Shown: positions 8,067-17,565, counted from the stretch's first letter. The stretch is DNA of 64,000 nt from CAVSVP01 sp963731125 (GCA_963731125.1 CAVSVP010000008.1:620001-684000), one strand, 5' to 3'. A program made the numbers and translations. The notes: generated by a model not told the origin, from the sequence alone.

Positions 8067-9727
8067 GGGCGTAACCAGAATTCCGCAAGCGGAAGCGAGT
8101 AGGTTCCTCTGCCCCTGAGCCAAGGGCTGGGGTAGGATGAAGTTGTTAGGCACCATCCTGCGAGGAACCCACCGATGAAGATAATGAGACAAGCATCTAC
8201 TCAAGGCAAGCCTGAGAGCGTTGAGGTGATCCTAGATCAACTGCAAGGCTTCATCCGCCGGGCGGCCGAGACCGGCAGTGCCGCCCACGCGGTCGAACGG
8301 GAGCTGTTCAAGCGGTTGTTGCAGTTGGGGTTGCTGCTGCTCAAAGAGTTCTTTGCTCTGTTGGGTGAAGGCGATGAGGGCGAGCGGATGGAGCTGAGCG
8401 ACGGGCGCGAACTCAAACGCCTGAGCGAGCCCCAGCGGCGCAGTTACCGCGCGATCTTTGGGTTGTTGGAGAGCGTGCGCTGGGTCTACGCCCGTGGTGA
8501 GAAGCAGCGCATCGAATACGTGCCGCTGGATGCCCGAGCCGGCCTGCCGGAAGGCAAGGACTCCTACCTCCTGCAGGACTGGGACCAGCGCTTGGCGGTG
8601 GAAATGCCCTATGGGCAAGTTAACGCGGTGCTGGAACCGATGCTGGGGGTGAGGCAATCGGTGGCGGGGCTGGAGCAGACCAGCCGTATGCTGGGCGCGC
8701 AGGTCGAGGGATTCTGGGCCGCGCACCCCGCGCCGGAGGCCGCTGTTGAGGCGCAAGTGGTGGTGATGCGCGCCGACGGCAAGGGGGTACCCATGCGCAA
8801 AGCGCCCGAGGCACCGCCGATTACCGCCCATGCCCATCGGCCTGGCCCTAAACCGGGGCGCAAACAGATGGCCTTGGTAGGCGCGGCTTATCACCTCGAA
8901 CCCTACGTACGCACCCCGGAGCAGGTGCTGGAAGCGCTGTTTCAGGAACCAATACCCGGTGTGCCGCCGGTCTTGGCCCGCCCGGCGCCCCAACACAAGC
9001 GCCTGCGCGCGGCGCTGTCCGAAGCCGACAGCGGCCAGCCGGGCCATAGCGCCGAGGTCATTTTCCCCTGGCTGCTGGAGCAAGCCCAGGGACGGGATCC
9101 CCAACACCGCCAGCCCTGGGTAGTGGTCATGGACGGTCAACCCACGTTGTGGGACCAGTTAGAGGCGGTGCTGAAGGACACGCCCCGGGTAGAGATTCTG
9201 GATTTGCTGCATGCCAATGGGTATCTCTGGGAAGCGGTGCATTTATTTCATGCCCCGGGCAGCGACCAGGCGATGGCCCTGATGAAACTTTGCTTACTGG
9301 CACTGCTCAAGGGCCAGGCGCGGATGCTGATGATCTGGTTGATCGATCAGGCCCAGCGATGCGGCTTGTCGGACGCACAACGCCAGCCACTGACCAAGAT
9401 CAGCGATTACTTTCACCGGCATCGGCATCGCGTGCAGTACGATCAGTATCTGGCAGCTGGCTATCCCATCGCCTCGGGCGTCATCGAGGGCGCTTGCCGT
9501 CATGTGGTCAAGGATCGCATGGAGCGCACCGGCATGCATGGGACACTGCCTGGCGCTCAGGCCGTGCTCCAGCTCCGTTGCCTCGCCCTCAATGGGCAGT
9601 GGGAGGACTTCATGCAGTACTACATCAAACAAGAAACGGCCCGACTGTATCCTAAAAAACCTATTCGTCGGCCTGCACTGGAGATTTTGCCCAAGGCCGC
9701 CTGAGAGGCGGAAATCTGGTTACGCCC
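8067..9727 (+). mobile_element. Insertion sequence, ISKra4-like, intact
   Basis: The element is 1661 bp. Its ends are 20-bp inverted repeats with one mismatch: GGGCGTAACCAGAATTCCGC at 8067-8086 and the complement of 9708-9727. It is flanked by perfect 9-bp direct repeats GTCCACGAT at 8058-8066 and 9728-9736, a target duplication made on insertion into the GNAT gene. One transposase frame fills it. The family name rests on my recognition of the transposase; ends, duplication and insertion point are read directly. Confidence 0.92.
8175..9704 (+). CDS. Transposase, ISKra4-like family
   Basis: A 509-residue transposase filling the insertion sequence. Candidate catalytic acidic residues are D201 (in MRADGKGVPM), D320 (in VVVMDGQPTLWD) and E438 (in SGVIEGACRH), spaced as in DDE enzymes; the last motif, followed by VVKDRMERTG, is characteristic of this group. 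The frame is undisturbed and its ends lie within 110 bp of the terminal repeats, so the enzyme is probably functional. The assignment to ISKra4 is by recollection of related sequences and is less certain than the transposase call itself. Confidence 0.88.
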   Translation: MKIMRQASTQGKPESVEVILDQLQGFIRRAAETGSAAHAVERELFKRLLQLGLLLLKEFFALLGEGDEGERMELSDGRELKRLSEPQRRSYRAIFGLLESVRWVYARGEKQRIEYVPLDARAGLPEGKDSYLLQDWDQRLAVEMPYGQVNAVLEPMLGVRQSVAGLEQTSRMLGAQVEGFWAAHPAPEAAVEAQVVVMRADGKGVPMRKAPEAPPITAHAHRPGPKPGRKQMALVGAAYHLEPYVRTPEQVLEALFQEPIPGVPPVLARPAPQHKRLRAALSEADSGQPGHSAEVIFPWLLEQAQGRDPQHRQPWVVVMDGQPTLWDQLEAVLKDTPRVEILDLLHANGYLWEAVHLFHAPGSDQAMALMKLCLLALLKGQARMLMIWLIDQAQRCGLSDAQRQPLTKISDYFHRHRHRVQYDQYLAAGYPIASGVIEGACRHVVKDRMERTGMHGTLPGAQAVLQLRCLALNGQWEDFMQYYIKQETARLYPKKPIRRPALEILPKAA

Positions 9728-10223
9728 GTCCACGATAGGCAGGCAGTAACACCGATTCACCATAATAAAAGATACGTTCTAGGTCATAACCCTGTGCTCG
9801 AAAAGGACGCATGATATTCTCTGTCTCGGCCAGCAAGGGCAGACCACTGGAGGCACCGATCACAGTATTGCCATCCCACACGATGACCATGACACTGGCG
9901 GCGGCGTCGACATACGTTTTAAGATAGTTTTCTTCGTAAGCGGCACTGCCCTCATAGAGGTAAGGAAACTCCCGGAACACGGTGATGCGCAGCCGCGCCA
10001 GTTCCGGTAGGTAAGCATTAGACATTATCGGTTTTAAGGTTTCGGCGAATTATTATCCTTGATGTACAGGTAGTTAAGTTGGTCAATAGCTTATTTCCGA
10101 TAATGTCTATTGATATGGCTGCCGGACAGCCGTTGCATATGCAAGCTCTCGGACATAGGTGTTTTCTCCACGTCGTTCTCAGGGTTGGCGTCCCATCACG
10201 ACGCACAAGGCTGGAACACGCCC

Positions 10224-13200
10224 TTAAGCATAAACTAACCGCACGTGTTCTTCTCCCACCAACTCCCGCAACCGGCGCAGCAATTCCTCAGCAGGTTTTA
10301 CCTGCCAATCCCGGCCTAAAACGATTTCCGCTTGGGCGCCTGCGCCTCGATAGTCTACCCAGACGGGGCACTTACCCTGCCGGTAAGGCGCTAAAGTGGC
10401 GGCCAGATGATCCAGTAGACCGTTGCCAAAGCGGCTAACCTCTAACTGAATCAGCAGGCGGCGAGCATATTCGTTGCGGGCCGTATCCAAATCCAGTGCT
10501 CGCTCGGCGTTAAGGCGCAGACTCTCCGAAAACTCATCCCATACCAGTGAACCTTGTACCACCAGCACCTGATCCATGACGATGCTCTGCCGGCACTGTT
10601 CGTAGGTTTCGGAAAATAGACGAATTTCCATCCGCGCGCTGCGGTCGTCCAGGGTGACGAACGCCATTCGTCCACCGCGGTTGGCATAGCGGGTGCGGAT
10701 GCCGACCACCAGGCCTGCGACGACAACCGTTTTGTCGTAGCTTCTGCCGTAGCGACGTGGGGCGGGGGAAGCGCCCGTGGGAGGGCTATCGCCCAACACC
10801 TCGGCCAGACGCCCTGTCGTAAAGTGGCGAAGTTCCGTGCTAACCCGTGCGATGGGATGGCCCGTCAGATACAGACCCAAGGTTTCTTTTTCGCCGGCAA
10901 GCCGTTGTTCATCGCCCCATTCCGCAATAACAGGCGCAGCGGCGGTGGGGGCCAGTGCCGGCGTCTGGCGTGGGAGGCCGAACATATCCTCCTGTCCGGC
11001 GGCACCGTTACGGGAGTCTTGCTCGGCTAAGCTCAGAGCGTGCGGCAATTGCGCCATTAACGTGGCGCGATTGGCACCCAGTGCATCGAAGGCCCCGGCA
11101 CGAATTAGACACTCCAGCACTCGGCGGTTTACCTTGCGCAGATCCACTCGGCGGCAGAAGTCAAACAGGTCCCGGAACGGTCCCTGGTGTTGGCGTTCCT
11201 CCAGCACCCCTTCGATGGCTCCCTCACCAACCCCCTTGACGGCGCCCAGACCATAGAGGATTCGGCCGTTCTCGTCCACCGTAAAACGGTATTCAGAGGC
11301 ATTAATGGCCGGGGGTACGACAGTGAGTCCTAAAGTCCGGCATTCTTCGATAAAGATCACGACCTTGTCGGTTTTGTCCATATCCGAGGACAGCACGGCC
11401 GCCATAAAAGCGGCCGGATAATGGGCTTTAAGCCAGGCGGTTTGATAGGACACCAAAGCGTAGGCGGCACTGTGTGAGCGGTTAAACCCGTAGCCGGCAA
11501 ACTTTTCCATCAGATCAAAAATATAGGTCGCAAGCCCCTCGTCCACCCCGCGCTTGACCGCACCCGCGGTAAATACCGCCCGCTGTTTGGCCATTTCTTC
11601 GGGTTTCTTTTTCCCCATGGCGCGGCGCAGCAGATCGGCGCCTCCCAGGGTATAATTGGCCAGGATTTGGGCAATTTGCATCACCTGTTCCTGATACAGA
11701 ATGATGCCGTAGGTGGGCTCCAGCACCGTTGCCAGATCGGGATGCGGGTAAGCCACCGGGGCACGGCCATGCTTGCGGTCAATAAAGTCATCCACCATGC
11801 CGGATTGCAGGGGGCCGGGGCGAAACAGTGCCACCAAGGCGACGATGTCTTCAAAGCGGTCCGGCTGCAGGCGCCGGACGAGATCCTTCATGCCTCGGGA
11901 TTCCAGCTGAAATACCGCCGTGGTTTGACAAGCCTTAAGCAGCTCGAAGGTGGCCGGATCCGCCAACGGAATGGCGGTAATATCGAGAGCTGCTTGGCCT
12001 GCGGCGGCGCGTTGGCGATTTACTGTTTCCAGCGTCCAGTCGATAATGGTCAGGGTGCGCAGCCCCAAGAAGTCAAACTTGACCAGACCGATGCTTTCCA
12101 CGTCATCTTTATCAAACTGGGTGACGATGGCCTGAGAACCCTGCTCACAGTAGAGGGGTGAAAAATCGGTGAGCTTCGAGGGGGCAATGACTACACCGCC
12201 GGCGTGTTTGCCGACGCTGCGTGCCAGCCCCTCCAGAGAGCGGGCCAGATCCACCAGGCTTTTGACTTCCTCGTCTTCGTCATAGACCTTACGAAATTCC
12301 GTTTCCTGAACCAAGGCCTTGTCCAGAGTCATACCAATTTCAAAGGGAATCAACTTGGCGATGCGGTCTACAAATCCGTAGGGATGCCCCAACACCCGGC
12401 CCACGTCCCGCACCACCGCCTTGGCCGCCATGGTACCGTGGGTAGCGATTTGGGAGACTTTGTCCCGCCCGTAGCGCTGGGCGACATAGTCGATGACCTT
12501 ATCGCGGCCTTCCATACAAAAATCGACGTCGAAATCGGGCATGGACACCCGTTCCGGATTGAGGAAGCGTTCAAACAGCAGGTCATAGGTCAGCGGGTCC
12601 AAATCGGTAATGCCCAAGGCATAAGCCACCAACGAACCCGCGCCGGAACCTCGCCCCGGTCCCACCGGCACCCCGTGCTGTTTAGCCCATTGAATAAAAT
12701 CGGCCACAATCAAGAAATAGCCAGAGAAGCCCATCTGGTTAATCACCATTAGCTCCCGTTCCAGGCGCTCGTCATAGGATTGCCGGCGTTCTGGGAAATC
12801 CGTGGCGGTGATAGCAAACAGGCGTTGCAGGCGCTGTTCGAGACCCGTCCGGGCCTGGGTTGCAAAGAAAGCCTCCGCCGTCATGCCTTCAGGAATCGGG
12901 AAATCCGGCAGAAACGTTTTACCAAGCTCAATTTCCAGATTACAGCGCCGGGCGATTTCCACGCTGTTCTCCAGGGCATCGGGGAGATCTGTGAACAGTT
13001 CCGCCATCTCTTCGGGCGTGCGCAGATACTGCTGGTCGCTGTAATGACGGGGGCGGCGCGGGTCAGCCAGGATACGGCCTTCGTGGATACAAACCCGGGT
13101 TTCGTGGGCCTCGAAGTCGGTACGGTACAGGAAACGCACATCGTTACTGGCCACTAACGGCGTGCGCGAAGCGTCTGCGAGTTCGACCGCGGCATCGAGA

Positions 13201-13733
13201 TAAACTTCCTCTTCGGGGCGGCCGGTGCGTTGAATTTCCAGATAGAAACGGTCCGGAAACAGCTCTTTCCATTCTTCTAGACAACGCTCCGCCGGTGCCT
13301 TATGGCCCCGTTCCAGAAGCCTTCCCAGTTCTCCCTCGCGGCCTCCCGATAAGGCCAGCAAACCCTCTGTAGCGCCTTGCAGCCACTGGTGATTCAGCAC
13401 TGGTACGCCCCGCTGCCGGCCTTCCAGGTAGCCGCGGCTGACCAGCCGGGTAAGATTCCTATAACCCGTCGCATTCTGGCATAGCAGAACGAGCCGCGCT
13501 GGGTCTGTCTGCTCCCGTTGCACCCACAGGTCCATACCGATAATGGGTTTAATGCCGGCCCCGTGAGCCGCCTTATAAAACTTGATCATGGCATACAGGT
13601 TGCTCATATCGGTGACGGCGACCGCCGGCATCCCAGCCTCGGCGACCTGCTTGACCAGCGGCTTGATACGAATCAGGCCGTCTACCAAAGAATATTCGGT
13701 ATGTAGGTGCAGGTGCACGAAGGTGGCAGTCAT
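10224..13733 (-). CDS. dnaE: DNA polymerase III alpha subunit
   Basis: The replicative polymerase catalytic subunit, 1169 residues from the chosen start, close to the E. coli length of 1160. The PHP domain opens with FVHLHLHTEYS, and the polymerase active-site segment PDFDVDFCMEGR carries two of the three catalytic aspartates. The frame is open 36 codons further upstream, but the ATG at 13733 is preceded by AGGAG at the right distance and begins at the family's usual N-terminus (MTATFVHLHLH). A C-terminal OB-fold region (YANRGGRMAFVTLDD) is present. The gene follows rnhB at 162 bp, the common gammaproteobacterial order. It is complete, with no oddities. Confidence 0.97.
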   Translation of the reverse strand: MTATFVHLHLHTEYSLVDGLIRIKPLVKQVAEAGMPAVAVTDMSNLYAMIKFYKAAHGAGIKPIIGMDLWVQREQTDPARLVLLCQNATGYRNLTRLVSRGYLEGRQRGVPVLNHQWLQGATEGLLALSGGREGELGRLLERGHKAPAERCLEEWKELFPDRFYLEIQRTGRPEEEVYLDAAVELADASRTPLVASNDVRFLYRTDFEAHETRVCIHEGRILADPRRPRHYSDQQYLRTPEEMAELFTDLPDALENSVEIARRCNLEIELGKTFLPDFPIPEGMTAEAFFATQARTGLEQRLQRLFAITATDFPERRQSYDERLERELMVINQMGFSGYFLIVADFIQWAKQHGVPVGPGRGSGAGSLVAYALGITDLDPLTYDLLFERFLNPERVSMPDFDVDFCMEGRDKVIDYVAQRYGRDKVSQIATHGTMAAKAVVRDVGRVLGHPYGFVDRIAKLIPFEIGMTLDKALVQETEFRKVYDEDEEVKSLVDLARSLEGLARSVGKHAGGVVIAPSKLTDFSPLYCEQGSQAIVTQFDKDDVESIGLVKFDFLGLRTLTIIDWTLETVNRQRAAAGQAALDITAIPLADPATFELLKACQTTAVFQLESRGMKDLVRRLQPDRFEDIVALVALFRPGPLQSGMVDDFIDRKHGRAPVAYPHPDLATVLEPTYGIILYQEQVMQIAQILANYTLGGADLLRRAMGKKKPEEMAKQRAVFTAGAVKRGVDEGLATYIFDLMEKFAGYGFNRSHSAAYALVSYQTAWLKAHYPAAFMAAVLSSDMDKTDKVVIFIEECRTLGLTVVPPAINASEYRFTVDENGRILYGLGAVKGVGEGAIEGVLEERQHQGPFRDLFDFCRRVDLRKVNRRVLECLIRAGAFDALGANRATLMAQLPHALSLAEQDSRNGAAGQEDMFGLPRQTPALAPTAAAPVIAEWGDEQRLAGEKETLGLYLTGHPIARVSTELRHFTTGRLAEVLGDSPPTGASPAPRRYGRSYDKTVVVAGLVVGIRTRYANRGGRMAFVTLDDRSARMEIRLFSETYEQCRQSIVMDQVLVVQGSLVWDEFSESLRLNAERALDLDTARNEYARRLLIQLEVSRFGNGLLDHLAATLAPYRQGKCPVWVDYRGAGAQAEIVLGRDWQVKPAEELLRRLRELVGEEHVRLVYA

Positions 13734-13895
13734 GTGTACTCCTGTAGAAACCAGATCGGTAATACCCCTGAAAAAAAGCGGCACCGGAAATGATAAATCA
13801 GAACAGGGGGTGGCGTCAGGTGTGATGCATAGCCGGCGCAAAGCAAAGTCTACACGCTCCCTGTGCTGGGTTGCGGTAGTGGGAATTTTTAAAGT

Positions 13896-14534
13896 CTATT
13901 CGCTAAGCGGTGCGGTGCGATTTAGTAGCACTTGGCGCACCGGTGCAAAGCTGCACCGATGAATGGGGCTGGCTCCGAAACGGGCAAGGGCCGCCAGGTG
14001 CTCCCGCGTACCGTAACCCTTATGGTTTTTAAATCCGTATTCGGGATAAAGCAAATCCAGCTCCACCATTAACGCATCCCGATGGGTTTTGGCGAGAATG
14101 GAAGCGGCGCTGATGCAGGACACGGTTTGATCGCCTCTGATGATGGCGGTGGCGGGGCAGGGGAGGTGGGCAGGCAGCTGATTGCCGTCCACCAGCAAAC
14201 GTTCGGGTAGGACAGTGAGCTCATTGACGGCGCGCTCCATGGCCAGCAGAGTTGCCCGTAGGATATTAAGTGAGTCGATTTCCGCCACCGTGGCCTCTCC
14301 GATGGCCCAGCAAAGCGCCTGGGCTTTGACGACGTCGGTCAGGTATTCGCGTTGTTTAGCGCTAAGTGTTTTCGAATCCGCCAGCCCCGCGATGGGGGAA
14401 GCGAGAGACAGGATAACGGCGGCGGCTACCACCGGGCCACCCAGCGGCCCGCGGCCTGCTTCGTCGCAGCCGGCAGTGTATTGACAGAGCTGAGAAACGG
14501 GTTGAGCAGCTCGCCTCGGTAGTTTCTTTTTCAT
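13896..14534 (-). CDS. rnhB: Ribonuclease HII
   Basis: Removes RNA from RNA/DNA hybrids and initiates ribonucleotide excision. The 212-residue protein has the family's metal-binding opening CDEAGRGPLGGP (D24, E25), the DGNQLP segment with a further catalytic aspartate, and the SILAKTHRD helix. It lies between msrA and dnaE on the minus strand. In many gammaproteobacteria lpxB directly precedes rnhB; here msrA and three inverted genes separate them. A polypyrimidine tandem repeat on the coding strand lies about 60-140 bp upstream of its start and may influence its leader. Confidence 0.96.
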   Translation of the reverse strand: MKKKLPRRAAQPVSQLCQYTAGCDEAGRGPLGGPVVAAAVILSLASPIAGLADSKTLSAKQREYLTDVVKAQALCWAIGEATVAEIDSLNILRATLLAMERAVNELTVLPERLLVDGNQLPAHLPCPATAIIRGDQTVSCISAASILAKTHRDALMVELDLLYPEYGFKNHKGYGTREHLAALARFGASPIHRCSFAPVRQVLLNRTAPLSE

Positions 14535-14595
14535 CTTTTATTGTAATCCCTTCAGAGTCACTGATCATGCATTTTAACCTGTTCGATGAACGAGT

Positions 14596-14676
14596 GAGAC
14601 GTGAAGAAAGAGACGTGAAGAAAGAGACGTGAAGAAAGAGACGTGAAGAAAGAGACGTGAAGAAAGAGACGTGAAG
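14596..14676. repeat. 14-bp tandem repeat, five full copies plus a partial
   Basis: GAGACGTGAAGAAA is repeated five times without a mismatch (14596-14665) and then for 11 more bases, followed by a further CGTGAAG. It lies in the 272-bp space between msrA and rnhB. There are no spacers, so it is not a CRISPR array. Perfect copies suggest recent expansion by slippage and probable length variation between strains. Confidence 0.95.
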
Positions 14677-14765
14677 CGTGAAGCTGTGGCCGCGTGCAGC
14701 AGCTCTTGCGGCTATTTCCAATTAAATTCCTGTGGATACCGTCTTGAGAATCAAGCCTGCTGAAG

Positions 14766-14785
14766 GGGCGATCCACGAATCGCCC
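14766..14785 (-). terminator. Hairpin downstream of msrA, possible terminator
   Basis: GGGCGAT and ATCGCCC form a 7-bp stem with a 6-nt loop, 22 bases past the msrA stop codon. There is no strong T-run on the minus strand after the stem, so rho-independent termination is only possible, not shown. Confidence 0.4.
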
Positions 14786-14806
14786 TATTCATTCATAAAC
14801 GCTAAA

Positions 14807-15445
14807 TCAGGATTCCTCACCCCATAGTTCTTCCAGCCGCTGATCCCGGCCGCAGCTATAGCGGTAGAATTTGTAGCGGAGTGTATTTTTCCGATAATAA
14901 TCCTGGTGGTACGTTTCCGCCGGATAAAAGGTGGTGGCGGGAACAATCTCGGTTACGATGGGCTGGCTAAATCGGCCGGATTGTTCCAGGGCCCGCTTGG
15001 ACTGCTCAGCCAGGCGTTGTTGTGCTTCATCATGGTAGAAGATCGCCGAGCGGTATTGCGAGCCTGAGTCGCAGAATTGCCGGTTTGCCGTGATAGGATC
15101 GATATTGTGCCAAAAAACGTCCAGTAATTCGCCGTAGCTGATCTTATCCGGATCGTAGAGGATTTCCACCGCCTCGGCGTGCCCGGTGCCGCCGGCGGAT
15201 ACCCCCTGATAGGTAGGATTTTCTTGATGTCCACCAATGTAGCCCGATGTGGTGGAAACCACGCCTTCTAGTTTGTCAAAGGGTGGTTCCATGCACCAGA
15301 AACAGCCGCCGGCAAAGGTTGCCTTGGCCAGATTGCTCGAGCTGGCCGCTGGTTCTTCAGCGGCGTTGGAATTAGCACTCAACGAAACTCCAAGCCATAG
15401 CTGGGCCGCTATGAGTAGCGTTAAGCAGGTACGTATGGTTATCAC
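14807..15445 (-). CDS. msrA: Peptide-methionine (S)-S-oxide reductase MsrA, exported
   Basis: Repairs oxidised methionine (S-sulfoxide) in proteins. The catalytic motif GCFWC is at residues 47-51 with nucleophile C48, followed by MEPPFDKLEG and SGYIGG, all typical of MsrA. The first 28 residues (basic start, hydrophobic stretch to about 24, then ANSNAAE) look like a signal peptide, so the enzyme probably acts in the periplasm. It lies between rnhB and the inverted lipid-A module, transcribed in the same direction as rnhB. The remaining redox cysteines typical of recycling are not all evident, and the reductant is unknown. Confidence 0.95.
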   Translation of the reverse strand: MITIRTCLTLLIAAQLWLGVSLSANSNAAEEPAASSSNLAKATFAGGCFWCMEPPFDKLEGVVSTTSGYIGGHQENPTYQGVSAGGTGHAEAVEILYDPDKISYGELLDVFWHNIDPITANRQFCDSGSQYRSAIFYHDEAQQRLAEQSKRALEQSGRFSQPIVTEIVPATTFYPAETYHQDYYRKNTLRYKFYRYSCGRDQRLEELWGEES

Positions 15446-15714
15446 AGTTTCTTTTTTTCCTCTGTTTAGACAAGGTCATGTTTACTCCGCGCTATCGGTC
15501 ATCTAGAATTGCCGCGGAGTGACTAAGGCTTGAACGCCTGGCCAACGGGTCATGCCGTTGGAGTGACGATCGAATAAGCCGGTTCGGCAATAGTAGCTTC
15601 ACCAGTCGTGGCAAATTTTATCATGGCTACATTTCTACATCTTTAGGAGTCATCAGCGTGAAAAAGTTTTCATTTTTTCCCTGCTTTTGAAGCTAAAGGC
15701 TATTGTGAGGTCCC
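15446..15714. other. Divergent intergenic region msrA / acyltransferase
   Basis: 269 bp that must hold the promoters for msrA (minus) and the lipid module (plus). It contains a perfect 7-bp hairpin CCAACGG/CCGTTGG at 15542-15561. I cannot assign clear -35/-10 pairs. Confidence 0.4.
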
Positions 15715-16749
15715 ATGAGATTGTCTCGGTCCTCAGGCAAGGCGATGGCAGTGAGCAGGCAAAAAGGGAATCTCGATAAGACTGCGCAGGCCCCAGGATC
15801 ATGGCTGCCTATGCTCCGTAAGGCGAATGGCGGGTGGCGTTTGGTCGCCCCGCGTTATTGGCCGGTCTGGCTGGGTTTAGGGATGATGCGATTAATGTCC
15901 AGGTTGCCTTTCTCCTGGCAGGTCGTGCTGGGGCGGGGCATTGGCCGCCTGTTTGGTCACCTGGCGGGGTATCGCCGCCGCATCGTCGCGGTCAATCTGC
16001 GGTTATGTTTTCCAGCGTTATCTCCCCGGGAACGCAGGCAACTGCTGAATGCGCATTTTGCGGCGCTGGGCGTCGGTTTGTTCGAGACCGCGCTGGCGTG
16101 GTGGGGATCGGATGAGCGGGTCCGGCGGCTGGCCGTGGTCGATGGAATAGCCCATTTTGATCAGGCTTTGGCTCGTGGCAAAGGCGTCATTCTGTTGACG
16201 GCCCATGTTATTCCGTTGGAACTCGGAGCCCGTCTCGTTACGCTGTATCGGCCATTTCATGCGCTCTACCGGCCCCACGGTAATGCCTTGTTTAATACCA
16301 TTATGCGTTATGAGCGGGAACGCCATTCCGGTCTTGCGATGTTCGCTCGCGATGACGTCCGGGGCATGCTCCGTGTGCTTAGGCAAGGCCATGCCGTCTG
16401 GTATGCGCCGGATCAAAACTATGGTCCCCGGCACAGCGTGCTGGTGCCCTTTTTTGGCGTTCCCGCGCTTACCGTGACGGCCACGTCGCGCCTGGCGCGG
16501 TTAAGCGGAGCCCAAGTCGTACCGTACTGGGTCCAGCGCCTGTCGGGTAAAGCAGGTTATCGGGTTACCCTATTGCCGCCCCTGAAAAATTTCCCCAGCG
16601 ACGATCCCGCCGCGGATGCCCTGCGTATCAATGGACTATTGGAAGACTGGATTCGCCAGATGCCGGAACAGTATCTCTGGGCGCATCGCCGTTTTAAGAA
16701 GGGACCTCCTCCTTTTAAGCATATCTACGACAGCGCAAGTTCACCGTAA
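15715..16749 (+). CDS. LpxL/HtrB-family lipid A acyltransferase
   Basis: A member of the lysophospholipid/lipid-A late acyltransferase family, which transfers acyl chains from acyl-carrier protein at the inner membrane. In the 344-residue protein I see a hydrophobic N-terminal anchor around 45-75, the family segment VNLRLCFPALSPRER (93-107), the catalytic HX4E motif H164-VIPL-E169, and PDQNYG (232-237). The first 30 residues are an unusual basic extension; a start at codon 11 is also possible. Its stop codon abuts the ATG of the next gene, a second lpxA, so the two are probably co-transcribed. It resembles LpxL more than LpxM, but acyl donor and site are unknown. Confidence 0.85.
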   Translation: MRLSRSSGKAMAVSRQKGNLDKTAQAPGSWLPMLRKANGGWRLVAPRYWPVWLGLGMMRLMSRLPFSWQVVLGRGIGRLFGHLAGYRRRIVAVNLRLCFPALSPRERRQLLNAHFAALGVGLFETALAWWGSDERVRRLAVVDGIAHFDQALARGKGVILLTAHVIPLELGARLVTLYRPFHALYRPHGNALFNTIMRYERERHSGLAMFARDDVRGMLRVLRQGHAVWYAPDQNYGPRHSVLVPFFGVPALTVTATSRLARLSGAQVVPYWVQRLSGKAGYRVTLLPPLKNFPSDDPAADALRINGLLEDWIRQMPEQYLWAHRRFKKGPPPFKHIYDSASSP

Positions 16750-17523
16750 ATGAGGATTCACGCCACGGCCATCGTTCATCCCCATGCCCGCCTGGGAGAT
16801 AACGTTTGCGTTGGAGCGTATGCCGTTATTGATGCCAACGTAGCAATTGGTGACGGCTGTGAGATCGGGCCGCATGTAGTGATCGAGGGACACACACGGC
16901 TGGGGCGGGACAATCGTATCTTCGCCCATGCCTGTTTGGGGGCCGCACCGCAGGATCTTAGCTATGCCGGTGAGACCACCCGGCTGGAAATCGGGGAGCG
17001 CAATGTGATCCGCGAATTTGTGACCGTGCATCGCGGCACGGCAAAGGACCGCAGGGTGACGCGGATTGGTAATGACAATTTGTTTATGGTGTACGCCCAT
17101 GTCGCGCATGATTGCCGCGTCGGTAACCAGGTGATTATGGCCAATGCCGCCACCCTGGCCGGCCATGTGATCGTAGGGGATGGCGTCAATATCGCGGGTT
17201 TGTCCGCTATTCATCAATTTGTGCGCATCGGTTCCTATGCCATGTTGGGTGGGGGTACGATTGCCACCCTGGATATTCCGCCTTTTATGTTGGCCGCCGG
17301 GAATCATGCCAGGCTCTATGGACTTAACCGCAGGGGGCTACGGCGTCACGGTTTTGATAGCGATACCATGGACCAGCTACAGCAGGTTTACCGGTTGCTG
17401 TTCCGTTCGGGAAAGCGGTTAACGGACGCCATCGTGTCCGCCGAGGCAGCTGGCTTTGCGAGTCCTCAGGTGTCTTATCTGTTAGATTTTCTGCGCCATT
17501 CGCAACGCGGTGTGACGCGCTAG
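16750..17523 (+). CDS. Second LpxA-type UDP-N-acetylglucosamine acyltransferase
   Basis: A 257-residue left-handed beta-helix acyltransferase built from hexapeptide repeats, with the LpxA C-terminal helical domain (LRRHGFDSDTM). All four histidines important in E. coli LpxA (122, 125, 144, 160) have counterparts: H117 and H120 in AHVAHDC, H139 in LAGHV, H155 in IHQF. LpxA adds the first 3-hydroxyacyl chain to UDP-GlcNAc or, in some species, the 3-amino analogue. A second lpxA (19745-20518) sits in the core cluster 2 kb away on the other strand. This copy starts immediately after the acyltransferase stop codon. I infer a lipid-A variant or alternative acylation; the sugar and chain length cannot be read. 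Confidence 0.85.
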   Translation: MRIHATAIVHPHARLGDNVCVGAYAVIDANVAIGDGCEIGPHVVIEGHTRLGRDNRIFAHACLGAAPQDLSYAGETTRLEIGERNVIREFVTVHRGTAKDRRVTRIGNDNLFMVYAHVAHDCRVGNQVIMANAATLAGHVIVGDGVNIAGLSAIHQFVRIGSYAMLGGGTIATLDIPPFMLAAGNHARLYGLNRRGLRRHGFDSDTMDQLQQVYRLLFRSGKRLTDAIVSAEAAGFASPQVSYLLDFLRHSQRGVTR

Positions 17524-17565
17524 CATGTTTGCGGCGTTGCCGGGTAAGCGAAAAAAGGGTCAACG

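Larger units (their letters stand above)
7789..10025 (-). pseudogene. GNAT family acetyltransferase gene split by an insertion sequence
   Basis: Two minus-strand fragments belong to one gene. The 5' part (10025 down to 9737) encodes an N-terminus ending in ESVLLPAYRG; the 3' part (8066 down to 7789) continues with QGLGVRFFEERE and ends KSLAER. Removing the insertion element and one copy of the 9-bp duplication joins them in frame into exactly 188 codons, and the join recreates the acetyl-CoA-binding motif RGQGLG that defines GNAT enzymes. The substrate is unknown. As it stands, the 5' fragment stops after YRGRA and the 3' fragment has only spurious starts, so the gene should be inactive. The absence of other lesions suggests a recent event. 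Confidence 0.9.

Noticed and set aside
8232..9140. 302-codon minus-strand frame opposite the transposase
   Set aside because: Composition is typical of an antisense frame (rich in His, Gln, Arg and Leu), with no domain recognisable and no ribosome site.
14596..14676. Possible CRISPR array (regular short repeats)
   Set aside because: Repeats are 14 bp and directly adjacent with no spacers, and there are no cas genes in the window.
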